Part shown: piece by piece, positions 48,747 to 58,300 of the stretch
Layout: every line of letters begins with the position of its first letter
How positions within the stretch are numbered: the first letter of the stretch is position 1
Assembly (NCBI RefSeq): GCF_003206135.1
Contig: NZ_PZJT01000001.1
Location: forward strand, 158,826 to 222,825
Reading direction: 5' to 3'
Origin: Salinicola salarius
GTDB lineage: Bacteria; Pseudomonadota; Gammaproteobacteria; Pseudomonadales; Halomonadaceae
Length of the DNA: 64,000 nt
Made by a program: the position numbers and the translations under genes
Notes under the pieces: generated by a model
What the model was told of the DNA's origin: nothing
What the model saw: the letters and a program-made list of their open reading frames with translations, nothing else
Database searches by the model: none

Positions 48747-49745
48747 ATGCGCCTGGACTACGCAGGCCCCTTCCCCGAGCCCGTGGGCTTTCTCCTCGTC
48801 CCGCGCTTTTCGATGATGGCGTTCTTCTCGGCGGTGGAGCCGCTGCGAATCGCCAATCGACTGGCCGGCCGCGGGCTCTACCGGTGGCTGCTGATCAGCG
48901 AAGACGGCCAGCCGGTCACCGCCAGCAACGACATGACCCTGCTCGTCGATTGCGGCCTGGCCGATGCCCCTTCCCTGCCGACCCTGGCGGTGTGTGCCGG
49001 TTTCGAGCCGGAGCGCGACCTGTCGCGTCGCCTGTCGCAATGGCTGCATCGCCAGGCCAGCGAAGGCTGTCTGCTGGGCGGCATCGATACCGGCCCGCTG
49101 ATCCTCGCCGAAGTCGGCTTGCTCGACGGCCATCGCCTGACGCTGCACTGGGAAAGCCTGCCCGCCTTTCGCGAGCGCTTCCCGGGGCTTGACGCAGTGG
49201 AATCGCTGTTCGAGATCGACAACCGCCGCTTCACCTGCGCCGGGGGTGCCGCCGCCATGGACATGACATTGAGCATGATCGCCAGTCGCCACGGCCAGGA
49301 CCTGGCCGACGCTATTTCCGAACAGCTGATCCACGCCCGCCTGCGCCCGCGCCAGGAACATCAACGCCTGCCGTTGGCAAAACGCCTGGGCACGCACCGC
49401 CGCCCGCTGGTCGATGCCGTCGCGCTGATGGAGCAGCATCTCGAGCAGCCGCTGTCGATGACGGCGCTCAGCGAACGCATCGGCCTGTCGCTGCGCCAGC
49501 TCCAGCGCCTGTTCCTCGAGGAACTCGGCAAGCGCCCGCGGGATTACTATCTCGAACTGCGCCTGGACCGCGCCCGTCATTTGCTCGAAGAAACCGACCG
49601 CGACATCCTGAGCATCGGCCTGGCCTGCGGTTTCAGTTCGGCCTCGAGCTTCTCACGCGCCTATCGCCAGCGCTACGCCCAGGCGCCGAGCGATACTCGC
49701 CGCCCCGCCGAGGCGCCTTCACCCACGATCGATCGCGACCAATAA
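48747..49745 (+). CDS. cdhR: GlxA-type AraC family regulator, probable carnitine regulator CdhR
   Basis: The protein has 332 residues. The N-terminal DJ-1/PfpI-like domain (PEPVGFLLVPRFSMMAFFSAVEPLRIANRL, with CAGGAAAMDMTLSMI) precedes a C-terminal AraC HTH (MTALSERIGLSLRQLQRLFLEELGKRPRDYYLELRLDRARHLL...FSSASSFSRAYRQRYAQAP). In Pseudomonas, CdhR of this architecture induces carnitine-dehydrogenase genes. Here it converges on the cdhB-cdhA-cdhC genes, which supports the name; binding itself is inferred. GGAG precedes ATG 48747. Confidence 0.85.
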   Translation: MRLDYAGPFPEPVGFLLVPRFSMMAFFSAVEPLRIANRLAGRGLYRWLLISEDGQPVTASNDMTLLVDCGLADAPSLPTLAVCAGFEPERDLSRRLSQWLHRQASEGCLLGGIDTGPLILAEVGLLDGHRLTLHWESLPAFRERFPGLDAVESLFEIDNRRFTCAGGAAAMDMTLSMIASRHGQDLADAISEQLIHARLRPRQEHQRLPLAKRLGTHRRPLVDAVALMEQHLEQPLSMTALSERIGLSLRQLQRLFLEELGKRPRDYYLELRLDRARHLLEETDRDILSIGLACGFSSASSFSRAYRQRYAQAPSDTRRPAEAPSPTIDRDQ

Positions 49746-49844
49746 CCGCAAGAAAATGGCGTTTTAGAGCAACCTTCGCGCCGGGGCATCCGCCACGCTG
49801 GTGCCGATATCACGCCGCTGGCTGCAGGGATGCTATCTGGAACG

Positions 49845-49876
49845 CATCGACCCCGCGGTTTCCAGCGGGGTCGATG
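49845..49876. terminator. Bidirectional hairpin between cdhR and cdhB
   Basis: CATCGACCCCGC (49845-49856) pairs perfectly with GCGGGGTCGATG (49865-49876), between converging genes. T tracts are poor on both sides, but position and stem favour termination. Confidence 0.6.
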
Positions 49877-49901
49877 GTGCTTCCAACGGCTGGTGAATCG
49901 A

Positions 49902-50372
49902 TCAGCGTCGGATCCCGATTCTGCGGCCGGCGGCCTTCGGCCATTCCTCTCCGGCTTTCGGTAGCACCTCGACGCTCGCGGCCACCGGCTCGGGAAACGG
50001 CGCCGGGCGGCCGCTGGCCACGTCGATCCCCATCAGCATCTGTTCGCTGGTCGCCAGCGTATCGCCGTCGGCATTGGTCAGCGTGAACAGCAGGTGCAGA
50101 CGCTTGGCGTCGCTGTCCAGCAGCGTCAGCGCCACCGCCAGCGCCTCGCCACGATGCGCTTCCTGGCAGTAGCAGAGATGCGTCTCGAGGGTGTAGATCG
50201 TGTAGCCGTGCTCGGCACGGCCGGCCTCGTCGAGACCGACGCGATCCATTAGCGCCTCCACCGCCAGCGAGAAGACCCTGGCGTATTCGGCATCGTTCAT
50301 GTGGCCGTTGTAATCGACCCAGGCGTCCTGCACCCGGGTCTTGAACAGCGGTTCGGTCGTCGTCTCGCTCAT
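49902..50372 (-). CDS. cdhB: Hot-dog-fold thioesterase, probable betainyl-CoA thioesterase CdhB
   Basis: The protein has 156 residues. The 4-hydroxybenzoyl-CoA thioesterase-type fold shows DAWVDYNGHMNDAEYARVFSLAVEALM, with the catalytic Asp and GHMN, then YTIYTLETHLCYCQEAHRGEALAVALTLL. In carnitine catabolism the acyl-CoA product of the CdhC reaction is cleaved to glycine betaine. The position as third gene after cdhC and cdhA supports that role. ATG 50372 starts 18 nt after the cdhA stop. Substrate specificity is inferred from context only. Confidence 0.85.
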   Translation of the reverse strand: MSETTTEPLFKTRVQDAWVDYNGHMNDAEYARVFSLAVEALMDRVGLDEAGRAEHGYTIYTLETHLCYCQEAHRGEALAVALTLLDSDAKRLHLLFTLTNADGDTLATSEQMLMGIDVASGRPAPFPEPVAASVEVLPKAGEEWPKAAGRRIGIRR

Positions 50373-50389
50373 CGGATACGCCTCGTTGA

Positions 50390-51364
50390 TCAGATTCGAC
50401 CCTGGAGCCCTTCGGCTTCCGGCCAATATTTCTGGGTCAGCTCGAGCAACTCGGTGAGAAACGCGTCACGGCGTGTCTCGAGCTCGGCAACGCTGCGTCC
50501 GGCCGCCTGATGCTCGCAGCCATCGGCCACCTTCTCGATCAGCTCGTCGGTCAGTTCGGGCGCTTCCAGCTTGGTCCACGGCAGTTTCAGCGCCGGCCCG
50601 AACTGGTGCAGCATGTGGCGCATGCCGCCATCACCACCGGCCAGGTGGAAGGTGAGAAATGTCCCCATTAGCGACCAGCGCAGGCCACAGCCGTAGACCA
50701 CCGCGGCGTCGATCTCCTCGGTGGTGGCGACGCCGTCGTTGACCAGATGCAGCGCCTCGCGCCATAGCGCTTCCATCAGGCGGTCGGCGACATGACCTTC
50801 GATCTCGCGACGCACCACCAGCGGACGCATGCCCAGCGCGGCGTACCGGGCCTGGGCGCGTTCGATGACCACCGGCGCGGTGTGCTCGCCACCGACCAGC
50901 TCCACCAGCGGCAGCAGATAGACCGGATTGAACGGATGCGCCACGATCACGCGGCCCGGCGCCTTCTGGCAGGCGGACTGCAGATCGCTCGGCTTGATGC
51001 CGGAGGTCGAGGAGCCGATCACCACGTCCGGCTCGGCCAGCGCGTCGAGCTGGCTCAGCACGTCGTGCTTGAGCGCCAGCCGCTCGGGCACGTTTTCCTG
51101 GATCAGCTCGGCGCCCTTCACCGCGGCTTCCAGCGAGTCGACGAAGGTCAGCGCCTTCGGGTCGGCGTCATCGGCAAGCCCGAGTCGCTCGAGTGACGGC
51201 CAGGCGCGCTCGACGAAAGCGCGAGTGCGCGCGGCGGCAGCGGGATCGGGGTCGAAGGCGGTCACACGGCAGCCGGCGGCCAGGGCGCGGGCGATCCAGC
51301 CGTTGCCGATCACGCCGGTACCGATCACGGCGACGGTCTTGGGAAGCGTGGTAGCGTTCATCAC
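50390..51364 (-). CDS. cdhA: L-carnitine dehydrogenase
   Basis: The protein has 324 residues. An NAD-binding Rossmann motif (VAVIGTGVIGNGWIARALAAG) and 3-hydroxyacyl-CoA dehydrogenase family blocks follow: QENVPERLALKHDV, SSTSGIKPSDLQ, RVIVAHPFNPVYLLPLVELVGG, EIEGHVADRLMEALWREALHLV. GLRWSLMGTFLTFHLAGGDGGMRHML is typical of carnitine dehydrogenase. It oxidises L-carnitine to 3-dehydrocarnitine with NAD+. It lies between cdhC and cdhB on one strand. In a halophile the end product, glycine betaine, is also a compatible solute. Confidence 0.93.
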   Translation of the reverse strand: MMNATTLPKTVAVIGTGVIGNGWIARALAAGCRVTAFDPDPAAAARTRAFVERAWPSLERLGLADDADPKALTFVDSLEAAVKGAELIQENVPERLALKHDVLSQLDALAEPDVVIGSSTSGIKPSDLQSACQKAPGRVIVAHPFNPVYLLPLVELVGGEHTAPVVIERAQARYAALGMRPLVVRREIEGHVADRLMEALWREALHLVNDGVATTEEIDAAVVYGCGLRWSLMGTFLTFHLAGGDGGMRHMLHQFGPALKLPWTKLEAPELTDELIEKVADGCEHQAAGRSVAELETRRDAFLTELLELTQKYWPEAEGLQGRI

Positions 51365-51458
51365 ATTTCTCGAAATCGGGTAGGGAAAAGGTAGCGGCCG
51401 CCGGACGATGCCGACGGCCGGTTCCGTGGGCGCGAACCCTGGGGACCATCAGTAGGGA

Positions 51459-52340
51459 TCAGGGCTGGCGCAGTGCCAGCGACTCACGGGTCTGCTGCGG
51501 CGTCTGCACCTTGCCGCCGAGATTCTCGACGAGGGTCGCGGCCCGCTCGACCAGTTGCGCGTTGGTCGCAAACACGCCCTTGCTCAGATAGAGGTTGTCT
51601 TCCAGGCCGACCCGCACGTGACCGTCGAGCAGGACCGACTGCGCCACCATCGGGAACTGCTGGCGGCCGATCCCGAACGCCGACCAGATCGCGTTTTCCG
51701 GCAGCTTGTTGCGCATCGCCAGCATGGTTTCGGTGTCCGCTTCGGCGCCCCAGGGAATGCCCAGGCAGAGCTGGAACAGCGGATCGCCGTCGATCAGCCC
51801 TTCTTCGATCAACTGACGCGCGAACCAGACGTGGCCCAGGTCGAAGCACTCGAGTTCCGGCTTGACCCCGGCCTGCTGGATCAGACGCGCATGCTCGCGC
51901 AGCCAGTCGGCGCTGTTGAGGTAGACCATGTCGCCGAAGTTCAAGCTGCCGCAGTCCAGCGTGCACAGTTCCGGCAACAGCTGGCCGACCGGCTCGTGGC
52001 GCTCGGCCGGTGTCTGCAGGTCGGTCCCTTCGAGGCCATGGATCATGCCGTCGCGAATCTCGGGGAACAGATCGCCGCCGCCGCCGGCGGTGATGTTGAT
52101 CACCGCATCGACATCGGATTCGCGGATGCGCTCGACGACTTCGCGGAAATGATCGGTGGAGTGGCTGACGCCGCCGGTTTCCGGGTCGCGGACGTGCAGG
52201 TGGACGATGCTGGCCCCGGCGCGGGCGGCGTCCAGCGCGCTGTCGGCGATCTGCTTCGGGGTGACCGGAAGATCCGGATGCTTGCCGGCAGTATCGCCGG
52301 CACCGGTGACAGCACAGGTAAGGATGACGTCGCGATTCAT
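51459..52340 (-). CDS. cdhC: BKACE family enzyme, 3-dehydrocarnitine:acetyl-CoA trimethylamine-type cleavage (CdhC)
   Basis: The protein has 293 residues. This is a beta-keto acid cleavage enzyme: MNRDVILTCAVTGAGDTAGKHPDLPVTPKQIADSAL, the zinc-site HLHVRDPETG (His47, His49), VINITAGGG, CTLDCGSLNFGD and FGIGRQQFPMVAQSVLLDGHVRVGLEDNLY. In the carnitine pathway it condenses 3-dehydrocarnitine with acetyl-CoA to give betainyl-CoA and acetoacetate. The first gene of the operon precedes cdhA by 94 bp. ATG 52340 with GAGAGG upstream; extension to 52490 is unsupported. It is divergent from aruH. Confidence 0.92.
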   Translation of the reverse strand: MNRDVILTCAVTGAGDTAGKHPDLPVTPKQIADSALDAARAGASIVHLHVRDPETGGVSHSTDHFREVVERIRESDVDAVINITAGGGGDLFPEIRDGMIHGLEGTDLQTPAERHEPVGQLLPELCTLDCGSLNFGDMVYLNSADWLREHARLIQQAGVKPELECFDLGHVWFARQLIEEGLIDGDPLFQLCLGIPWGAEADTETMLAMRNKLPENAIWSAFGIGRQQFPMVAQSVLLDGHVRVGLEDNLYLSKGVFATNAQLVERAATLVENLGGKVQTPQQTRESLALRQP

Positions 52341-52620
52341 GGAGGAGCCTCTCGGTCCGGCCCCGAGCCGATCCCGGCACGGGGCAGTGTATGAGCGCAC
52401 CGGCAGGTGCGTTGCGATGGCTCTCATTGTGGGTGCCGAGCGGGCCCACGTTTTGTCATGAGACGTCGTGACATTGACCGGAAGCGACAACCGGCAATTC
52501 GTATCTTGTAAAACTTTCGTTGCATAACGCTACCGCCACTGCATGGGCTGGACGCTCTGTTCGCCAAGCCGACGAACCGTTAGGCTGCCAAGATATCCTT
52601 GTCCGCAACACGGAACCGCC

Positions 52621-53841
52621 ATGTCCTATTCCGCACTGACACAGCGCATCGCCGGCGAAGGCGCCAGCGCCTGGAACATTCACTTCCGCGCCAAGGCGCG
52701 TCAGGCCCGCGGCGAAGATGTCATCATCCTGTCGGTCGGCGATCCCGATTTCGACACGCCGCCTTCCATCGTCGAGGCCGCCGTCACCAGCCTGCGCAGT
52801 GGCGCGACCCATTACGCGGACGTGCAGGGGAAGCACGCCCTGCGCGAGCGCATCGCCGCCTTCCACCGCAGCCACGGTGGCCATGCCGAGACCGACGCAG
52901 ACCACGTCGCCGTGCTCGCGGGGGCGCAGTGCGGTCTCTACGCCACGGCCCAGTGCCTGCTCGATCCGGGTGACGAAGTCATCATTCCCGAGCCGGCCTA
53001 CGTCACCTACGAGGCCGTGGTGCAGGCCACCGGCGCCGTGCCGGTGTGGGTGCCGCTGTCCGCCGACGACGGTTTCCAGCCGCGGGTGGCCGCCATCGAG
53101 GCGTCGATCACGCCGCGCACGAAGGCGATTCTGCTCAACAGCCCGCACAACCCCACCGGCCAATGCCTGTCGCCGACAATGTGGGAGTCGATCGCCACGC
53201 TCTGTCGCGAACACGATCTGTGGCTGATCGTCGATGCGGTCTATGCCGATCTGATCTTCGACGGCGAACACGTAAGCCCCGACAGCCTGCCGGGCATGCG
53301 CGAGCGCACCGTGGTCATCAGCAGCCTGTCGAAGTCCCACGCCATGACCGGCTGGCGGCTCGGCTGGGTCATCGGCCCCCGCGAGCTGATGTCGCACCTG
53401 GTCAATCTCGCCCTGTGCATGCTCTACGGATGCCAGCCGTTCATCCAGGACGCCGCCATCGCCGCGCTGGACGAACCGCCGGCAGCGCTGGCCGCGATGC
53501 GTGATACCTACCGGGAACGCCGCGATGCCGTGGTCGAGACGCTGCGCGACAGCGAGACCGTCGCCACGCTGCCGCCCGCCGCGGGCATGTTCATGATGAT
53601 CGATATCCGCGCCACCGGGCTCGGCACGCACGCCTTCGCCGACCGGCTGCTCGACGAGCACGACGTTTCGGTACTCGCAGGCGAGGCCTTCGGCGCCTCC
53701 GCCGCGGGCTTCGTGCGCCTGAGCCTGACCGTGGATGCCGAGCGTCTGCGCGAGGCCTGCCGCCGGATCGAGCGCTGCGCCCAGGAGTGCCAGGGAGAAT
53801 CCCGACTGGCGGCCAGACCGCTCAACGGCATGACAAGCTGA
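52621..53841 (+). CDS. aruH: Arginine:pyruvate transaminase-like PLP aminotransferase (AruH type)
   Basis: The protein has 406 residues. It closely follows the Pseudomonas AruH pattern: start [80 protein letters not shown], and the PLP lysine at 238 in [15 protein letters not shown]. AruH converts L-arginine and pyruvate to 2-ketoarginine and alanine in the arginine transaminase pathway. No aruI (2-ketoarginine decarboxylase) lies beside it here; instead an ArgC-like gene follows by 62 bp. Regulation by neighbours is not evident. Assignment by similarity from memory; related aminotransferases could have other substrates. Confidence 0.85.
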   Translation: MSYSALTQRIAGEGASAWNIHFRAKARQARGEDVIILSVGDPDFDTPPSIVEAAVTSLRSGATHYADVQGKHALRERIAAFHRSHGGHAETDADHVAVLAGAQCGLYATAQCLLDPGDEVIIPEPAYVTYEAVVQATGAVPVWVPLSADDGFQPRVAAIEASITPRTKAILLNSPHNPTGQCLSPTMWESIATLCREHDLWLIVDAVYADLIFDGEHVSPDSLPGMRERTVVISSLSKSHAMTGWRLGWVIGPRELMSHLVNLALCMLYGCQPFIQDAAIAALDEPPAALAAMRDTYRERRDAVVETLRDSETVATLPPAAGMFMMIDIRATGLGTHAFADRLLDEHDVSVLAGEAFGASAAGFVRLSLTVDAERLREACRRIERCAQECQGESRLAARPLNGMTS

Positions 53842-53903
53842 GGCCGAATCCGCACAATACCGCGACCACGACCTCGTCAAAGATCAACGGCAGGACAACG
53901 CCC

Positions 53904-54905
53904 ATGGCATCTCCGGACTCATTCAAGCGCCCATCCAAGGGCTCTTTCAAGGTCTATGTCGACGGACAGGAAGGCACCACCGGCCTGCGGCTGTTCGACT
54001 ATCTCCAGGCTCGCGACGACATCGAGCTGCTGCGCATCGACAGCGACAAGCGCAAGGACCCGGCCGAGCGGGCACGGCTGCTGAACGCCGCCAACGTCGC
54101 CTTCCTGTGCCTGCCGGACGCGGCCTCCCGCGAGGCGGCGGCGATGGTCGAGAATCCGGAGACCTGCCTGATCGATGCCAGCACGGCGTTCCGCACCGAT
54201 CCCGACTGGGTCTACGGGCTGCCCGAACTGAGCGACGACCAGCGGGAGCGGATTCGCGCCAGCAAGCGCATCGCCAATGTCGGCTGTCACGCCAGCGCGT
54301 TCATTCTGCTGGTACGTCCGCTGGTGGATGCCGGGTTGCTGCCGGCGGACTACCCGCTCTCCGCCTTCTCGCTGACCGGCTACAGCGGCGGCGGCAAGAA
54401 GATGATCGCGGACTACGAAGCCGCTATCGAAGAAAGATCCAGCAGCGAAGGCCGTCTCGACGCGCCGCGCCCCTATGCCATGGCGCTCGGCCACAAGCAC
54501 CTGCCGGAAATGCAGCAGCACGGTCGCCTGGCCCGGCCGCCGGTGTTCTCGCCGATCGTCGGCCCCTTTCTGAAAGGCTTGATGGTCAACGTACCGCTGC
54601 AGCTTTCCCATCTGCCGGCCGGGGTGCGGGCGGAAGATCTGCTCGACGCCTATCGCGCCCATTACGCCGGCGAGCCGTTCGTCCAGGTCAGGCCTTTCGA
54701 GGAGATCGACAACCTGGACAACGGATTCTTCGACGTCCGGGGCGCCAACGAGACCAATCGCGTCGACCTGTTCGTGTTCGGCAACGAAGAGCGGGTCTGC
54801 CTGGTATCGCGGCTCGACAACCTCGGCAAGGGTGCCGCCGGCTCCGCGGTGCAGAACATGAACGTTCATCTGGGCGTGGACGAGACGACGGGCTTGAGCG
54901 TCTGA
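53904..54905 (+). CDS. argC: N-acetyl-gamma-glutamyl-phosphate reductase-like protein (ArgC type 2), atypical active-site motif
   Basis: The protein has 333 residues. Type-2 ArgC landmarks are [96 protein letters not shown], and [13 protein letters not shown]. The active-site Cys is kept at about 128, but its surroundings are NVGCHASA where ArgC has NPGCYPTG. This changes four of the flanking residues, so the substrate may differ from N-acetylglutamyl phosphate. It lies downstream of the aruH-like gene, where an arginine biosynthetic enzyme would be unexpected. The symbol is given for the family; a paralogous function is possible. Confidence 0.75.
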   Translation: MASPDSFKRPSKGSFKVYVDGQEGTTGLRLFDYLQARDDIELLRIDSDKRKDPAERARLLNAANVAFLCLPDAASREAAAMVENPETCLIDASTAFRTDPDWVYGLPELSDDQRERIRASKRIANVGCHASAFILLVRPLVDAGLLPADYPLSAFSLTGYSGGGKKMIADYEAAIEERSSSEGRLDAPRPYAMALGHKHLPEMQQHGRLARPPVFSPIVGPFLKGLMVNVPLQLSHLPAGVRAEDLLDAYRAHYAGEPFVQVRPFEEIDNLDNGFFDVRGANETNRVDLFVFGNEERVCLVSRLDNLGKGAAGSAVQNMNVHLGVDETTGLSV

Positions 54906-54952
54906 GGTCCGAGATCTGAGGACCGAGGTTCGAGATCTGAGGTCTGAAACGA

Positions 54953-54996
54953 AAACCGCCGGTCCGGACTCGAGCAGGTCCGGCCCGCCGGTTCAG
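54953..54996. terminator. Imperfect hairpin between argC-like gene and the oxidoreductase
   Basis: Arms AACCGCCGGTCCGGAC and GTCCGGCCCGCCGGTT pair at 14 of 16 positions, between converging genes. Just before it, a 21-bp unit at 54904-54924 and 54925-54945 is duplicated with three differences and includes the last two bases of the argC stop. Confidence 0.6.
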
Positions 54997-55023
54997 CGCC
55001 TCGCCGAAGTTGATGACACCGCT

Positions 55024-55911
55024 TTAACGGCGCCGATACTTCTCCAGATAGGCGTGGATCGCCGCGATATCCTGCTCGCCGTATCCGGCGCTGACGGCAT
55101 CGGACCAGAGATTGCGAATCTGCGCCAGCGATGGCAGAGCCTTGTCGTCGCCCGCTTCCAACGCCAGTCCTGCGTCCTTCAGCCCCCACTGCATCGCCAT
55201 CTGCGGGTCGAAGTCGCCGCTGTCGATCATGTCCAGCTTGAGCTTCATGTAGGGCGTGGCCAGCGGCCCGCCATCCAACACCTGCCACAGGTCGTCGCCC
55301 GCGACGCCGAGCGTGTCGGCAAGATGGGCGGTTTCGGCGATTCCCTGCATCATCGAGATCAGCCAGGCGTTGATGACGACCTTCATCCGTGCGCCCTGGC
55401 CGGCCTGGCCCAGCCAGTGGGTCTGCTTGCCCAGCACGTCGAAGATCGGCTCGACCACGGCGCCGGCACGCTCGCGATCACCGCTGGCGAGGATGGCGAT
55501 CTTGCCCTGCTCCGCCGGCGCCTTGGTGCCGGAAACCGGCGCATCGATGAAGACGACGTCGTCACGCGCTTCGCCGGCCTCGGCGATCAGTCGGTCGGTC
55601 TCGGCCACGCCGAGGGTGCCCATCTGGATCAATGTCGCACCTGCGGGCATCGCGGCCAGCGCACCGCCGCCGCCCAGCAGTACGTCACGCGTCACGGCGA
55701 AATCCGGCAGCATCAGGATCATTGCCTGGGCGTGCGCGACGGCGTCGCCCGGCGACTCGGCCAGCCGCGCGCCCGCTTCGACCAGATCCGTAGCCTTGGC
55801 GGCAGAACGGTTCCAGACGGTGACATCGAAATCGGCTTTCAGCAGATTGGCCGCGAAGGCATGCCCCATGGCCCCCAGGCCCAGCACGGCGACGGAACGA
55901 GAATCGGACAT
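55024..55911 (-). CDS. Beta-hydroxyacid dehydrogenase family NAD(P) oxidoreductase
   Basis: The protein has 295 residues. The N-terminal Rossmann motif is VAVLGLGAMGHAFAANLLKADFDVTVWNRS. The family blocks are DAPVSGTKAPAEQGKIAILASGD, with the substrate-binding DAPVSG, and the catalytic Lys in GQGARMKVVINAWLISM. A C-terminal helical bundle follows. Members oxidise 3-hydroxyisobutyrate or tartronate semialdehyde, or reduce imines. The substrate is not evident. The cupin and MFS genes 72 and about 640 bp upstream on the same strand suggest a small catabolic unit. Confidence 0.88.
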   Translation of the reverse strand: MSDSRSVAVLGLGAMGHAFAANLLKADFDVTVWNRSAAKATDLVEAGARLAESPGDAVAHAQAMILMLPDFAVTRDVLLGGGGALAAMPAGATLIQMGTLGVAETDRLIAEAGEARDDVVFIDAPVSGTKAPAEQGKIAILASGDRERAGAVVEPIFDVLGKQTHWLGQAGQGARMKVVINAWLISMMQGIAETAHLADTLGVAGDDLWQVLDGGPLATPYMKLKLDMIDSGDFDPQMAMQWGLKDAGLALEAGDDKALPSLAQIRNLWSDAVSAGYGEQDIAAIHAYLEKYRRR

Positions 55912-55983
55912 CGGGTTGATCCTTGGAAAAGTGTAGGCTCCTAACTATAGACGATACCGCCGTTGTTCAAGCGCAGGGCCGTT

Positions 55984-56490
55984 TCACTGCCATAGCGACA
56001 GTAGCGACCCGCCGACAGGGTCGGCGTCCGGCAGCGCGACAGCGGCAACCCGACGGCAGGCGGCCTCGATCTCGCCGGGATCGCCGCGCTCCACTTCCCA
56101 CGACTGCCCCGGCGGATAGGCGCCCACCATGGTGAAATCCTCGCTGGCGTCGAGACAGGCGTGACCGACGCCCGCCGGCAGTACCAGCACGTCGCCGGCA
56201 GCGATATCGTGCTCGCTACCGTTGGGGCCACCGAGACGGATATGCGCGCGGCCGCGAAAGACGCCCAGCGCCTCGTGGGCGGTGGAGTGGAAATGATCGA
56301 AATCGTAGAGACCGTACCGCCACTGCGGCGGCCACTGGTAACGGTCGAACAGCGCTTCGAAGCGCGCCGCCGGGTTCTCCTCGGGGCCATCGAGGACCTG
56401 ACGATAGAGCAGCACCGGCAGCGGCGAGTTGGGAAAGCCGCTGGCCGCATCCGGTTTTAGAACCAGCATCTCGGGTTGGGGCATCGTCAT
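55984..56490 (-). CDS. Cupin-domain protein (YjlB-like)
   Basis: The protein has 168 residues. A single beta-barrel cupin shows YGLYDFDHFHSTAHEALGVFRGRAHIRLGGPNG and DIAAGDVLVLPAGVGHACLDAS. His/Glu residues (DHFHSTAHEAL and GHA) could hold a metal. The family's enzymatic role is not known. GGAGG before ATG 56490 supports the start. It lies between the oxidoreductase and the MFS gene on the same strand. Confidence 0.83.
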   Translation of the reverse strand: MTMPQPEMLVLKPDAASGFPNSPLPVLLYRQVLDGPEENPAARFEALFDRYQWPPQWRYGLYDFDHFHSTAHEALGVFRGRAHIRLGGPNGSEHDIAAGDVLVLPAGVGHACLDASEDFTMVGAYPPGQSWEVERGDPGEIEAACRRVAAVALPDADPVGGSLLSLWQ

Positions 56491-56548
56491 GGTTTCCTCC
56501 TCGATTCTCGATTCCGGGTTTCAAGCTCCAGGCTCGACACCTAGAAAC

Positions 56549-57793
56549 CTAGGCGATAGCCGCGGAATCGCCAGCCCCCTTCGCCGACATCGGCATGCGC
56601 GGGATCGCGCAGAGGCTCAGCGCAGCAAACAGCAGCATTGGCCAGAGCGCCAGGTTTGCGTCGGCGAACCGTTCCGCTAGCCAGCCGCCGATCATTGGCA
56701 TGACGAAAGCCAGGCAGTAGCCGACGAAGGACATGCCGGCGGTCAGCGAGGCCACTGCGTCACCTCGCTCCAGACACGGCGGCAGCGCCATGATCAGCGT
56801 GAGTTCGAGAGTGATGCCGAATCCGGAAATCACCAGCGCGACCAGCGCCGGCCATCCCTCCAGCGCCAGAAAGGCAGCCAGACCCAGCACGCCGAGCGTG
56901 GCGAACAGCCCCAGCGGCCAGCGGCGGGAGACCCAGCGTCGCCCCCGCCACAGCATGGAGAGCGAGGCCGCCAGCGGGCTCGCGTTGTAGAGCAGCAACG
57001 CCAGCGCCAACAGATCCGCCTCTCCGCGGGCATCGAGAATGCTGCTCATGTAGGCGTTGGTCGCCATGAAAAGCCCCACCGAGGCCGCCAGCGGCACGCC
57101 CATCAGCCAGACACGGGCGGTGCGCAACGAGATCGAGCGGCGCGGCGCGTCTTCGGGTATCGCGGTTTCGTCAGGGCGCTGCGGACGCCGCCGCAGGCGC
57201 CACACCAGCAGCGCGACGATCACCAGTGCCGGCAGCGACCACAGCAGCATCGCCACCTGCCAGCTCCCCCCGGCCAGCGCCAGCACGACGGGCCGCGTGC
57301 CCCCGGCGCCGATCAGCTCGCCGACCGTCATGCCGTTGAGATAGACCGAACTGCCCAGGGCCAGATGGGCCGGTGTCCAGTCCCGCAGCAGCGCCGGTAT
57401 CGTCACCTGCATGACCGCCAGCCCGAGCCCCATGACCACCGAGGCGCCGAACAGCAAGGGCGCGGAAAGCGTGATCCCGCGCGCGCCGGAGCCAATTGCC
57501 ACGACCGCCAGCGCCAACGCCAGGGCGCGCAGCATGCCGATACGCCGGGCGAATCGCACCGCCAGCATCATGCTCAACGCCAGTACCACGTACGGCACTG
57601 TCGTCAGGGCGCCGACGGCGGCACTGCCCAACGACAGCGATTCGGCAATCTCCCCGGCCAGCGGCGGCGCGATCAAAATCGGCAACCGCATGTAGAGACC
57701 GACCAGCCACAGTAGCGTCAAGGCGCCCCAAGGCAGGTTCGAAGAAAAAATCGATGAGAGAAAAGAAGATTGCACATGCGAGCGCTGGGCCAT
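56549..57793 (-). CDS. MFS transporter of the CynX/NimT type
   Basis: The protein has 414 residues with 12 hydrophobic helices. CynX-like blocks are LPWGALTLLWLVGLYMRLPILIAPPLAGEIAESL, TTVPYVVLALSMMLAVRFARRIG, GLAVMQVTIPALLRDW and GFGITLELTLIMALPPCLERGDAVASLTAGMSFVGYCLAFVMPMIGGWLAE. It moves small organic anions or nitrogen compounds; the substrate is unknown. AGGTGG 7 nt before ATG 57793 supports the start over the extension to 57967. It is the first gene of a three-gene run with the cupin and oxidoreductase. Confidence 0.88.
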   Translation of the reverse strand: MAQRSHVQSSFLSSIFSSNLPWGALTLLWLVGLYMRLPILIAPPLAGEIAESLSLGSAAVGALTTVPYVVLALSMMLAVRFARRIGMLRALALALAVVAIGSGARGITLSAPLLFGASVVMGLGLAVMQVTIPALLRDWTPAHLALGSSVYLNGMTVGELIGAGGTRPVVLALAGGSWQVAMLLWSLPALVIVALLVWRLRRRPQRPDETAIPEDAPRRSISLRTARVWLMGVPLAASVGLFMATNAYMSSILDARGEADLLALALLLYNASPLAASLSMLWRGRRWVSRRWPLGLFATLGVLGLAAFLALEGWPALVALVISGFGITLELTLIMALPPCLERGDAVASLTAGMSFVGYCLAFVMPMIGGWLAERFADANLALWPMLLFAALSLCAIPRMPMSAKGAGDSAAIA

Positions 57794-58300
57794 GACGCCA
57801 CCTGATGAACGAGCGCCACCGAGAGACTGGCGCCGTGAAATGAGCGCCACGACTAGCGCAATGAACAAGCGCTTGAAAATAACAGAACCGCGCCCTCCGT
57901 TCAGTCTTTCAGCCCGCTTCCGGCGACAGCCAGGCCGAGCGTCTCTCATGAGCGACGCACGGCACAAAGATCGCGCAAACGCGCCCGTCTAAAAAGCCCA
58001 TATTGCAACGAAACGATGTGGTTAATTTACGACAAGAATCACGCCATCCGCGATTTTTGGCCAACGGACGCCAGTAGAAGAAAAAACAATACGAAACTCG
58101 ACCTCTCGATGCCGTTATTGGCATTCGTCATCGCCGATAAGTCACCGACTGGCGTTCTCCATATTAACGTCCTAATAGTGAACGCATGCTTTATAAGCTG
58201 GCTTCCTTAATGCATCATTTCGCTCCAGCACGCGTGCTGACACGATCAACCTCAGGTCGACAGCCCGTTCTCTGGACGCCTCATCAACAGGATTTCGATC
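57794..58300. other. AT-richer gene-free gap between divergent transporters
   Basis: I see no supported gene in these 507 bp. About 57995-58215 is clearly AT-richer than the surroundings and probably holds promoters for the sugar permease and perhaps the CynX-type gene. No operator repeat was recognised. Confidence 0.5.
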
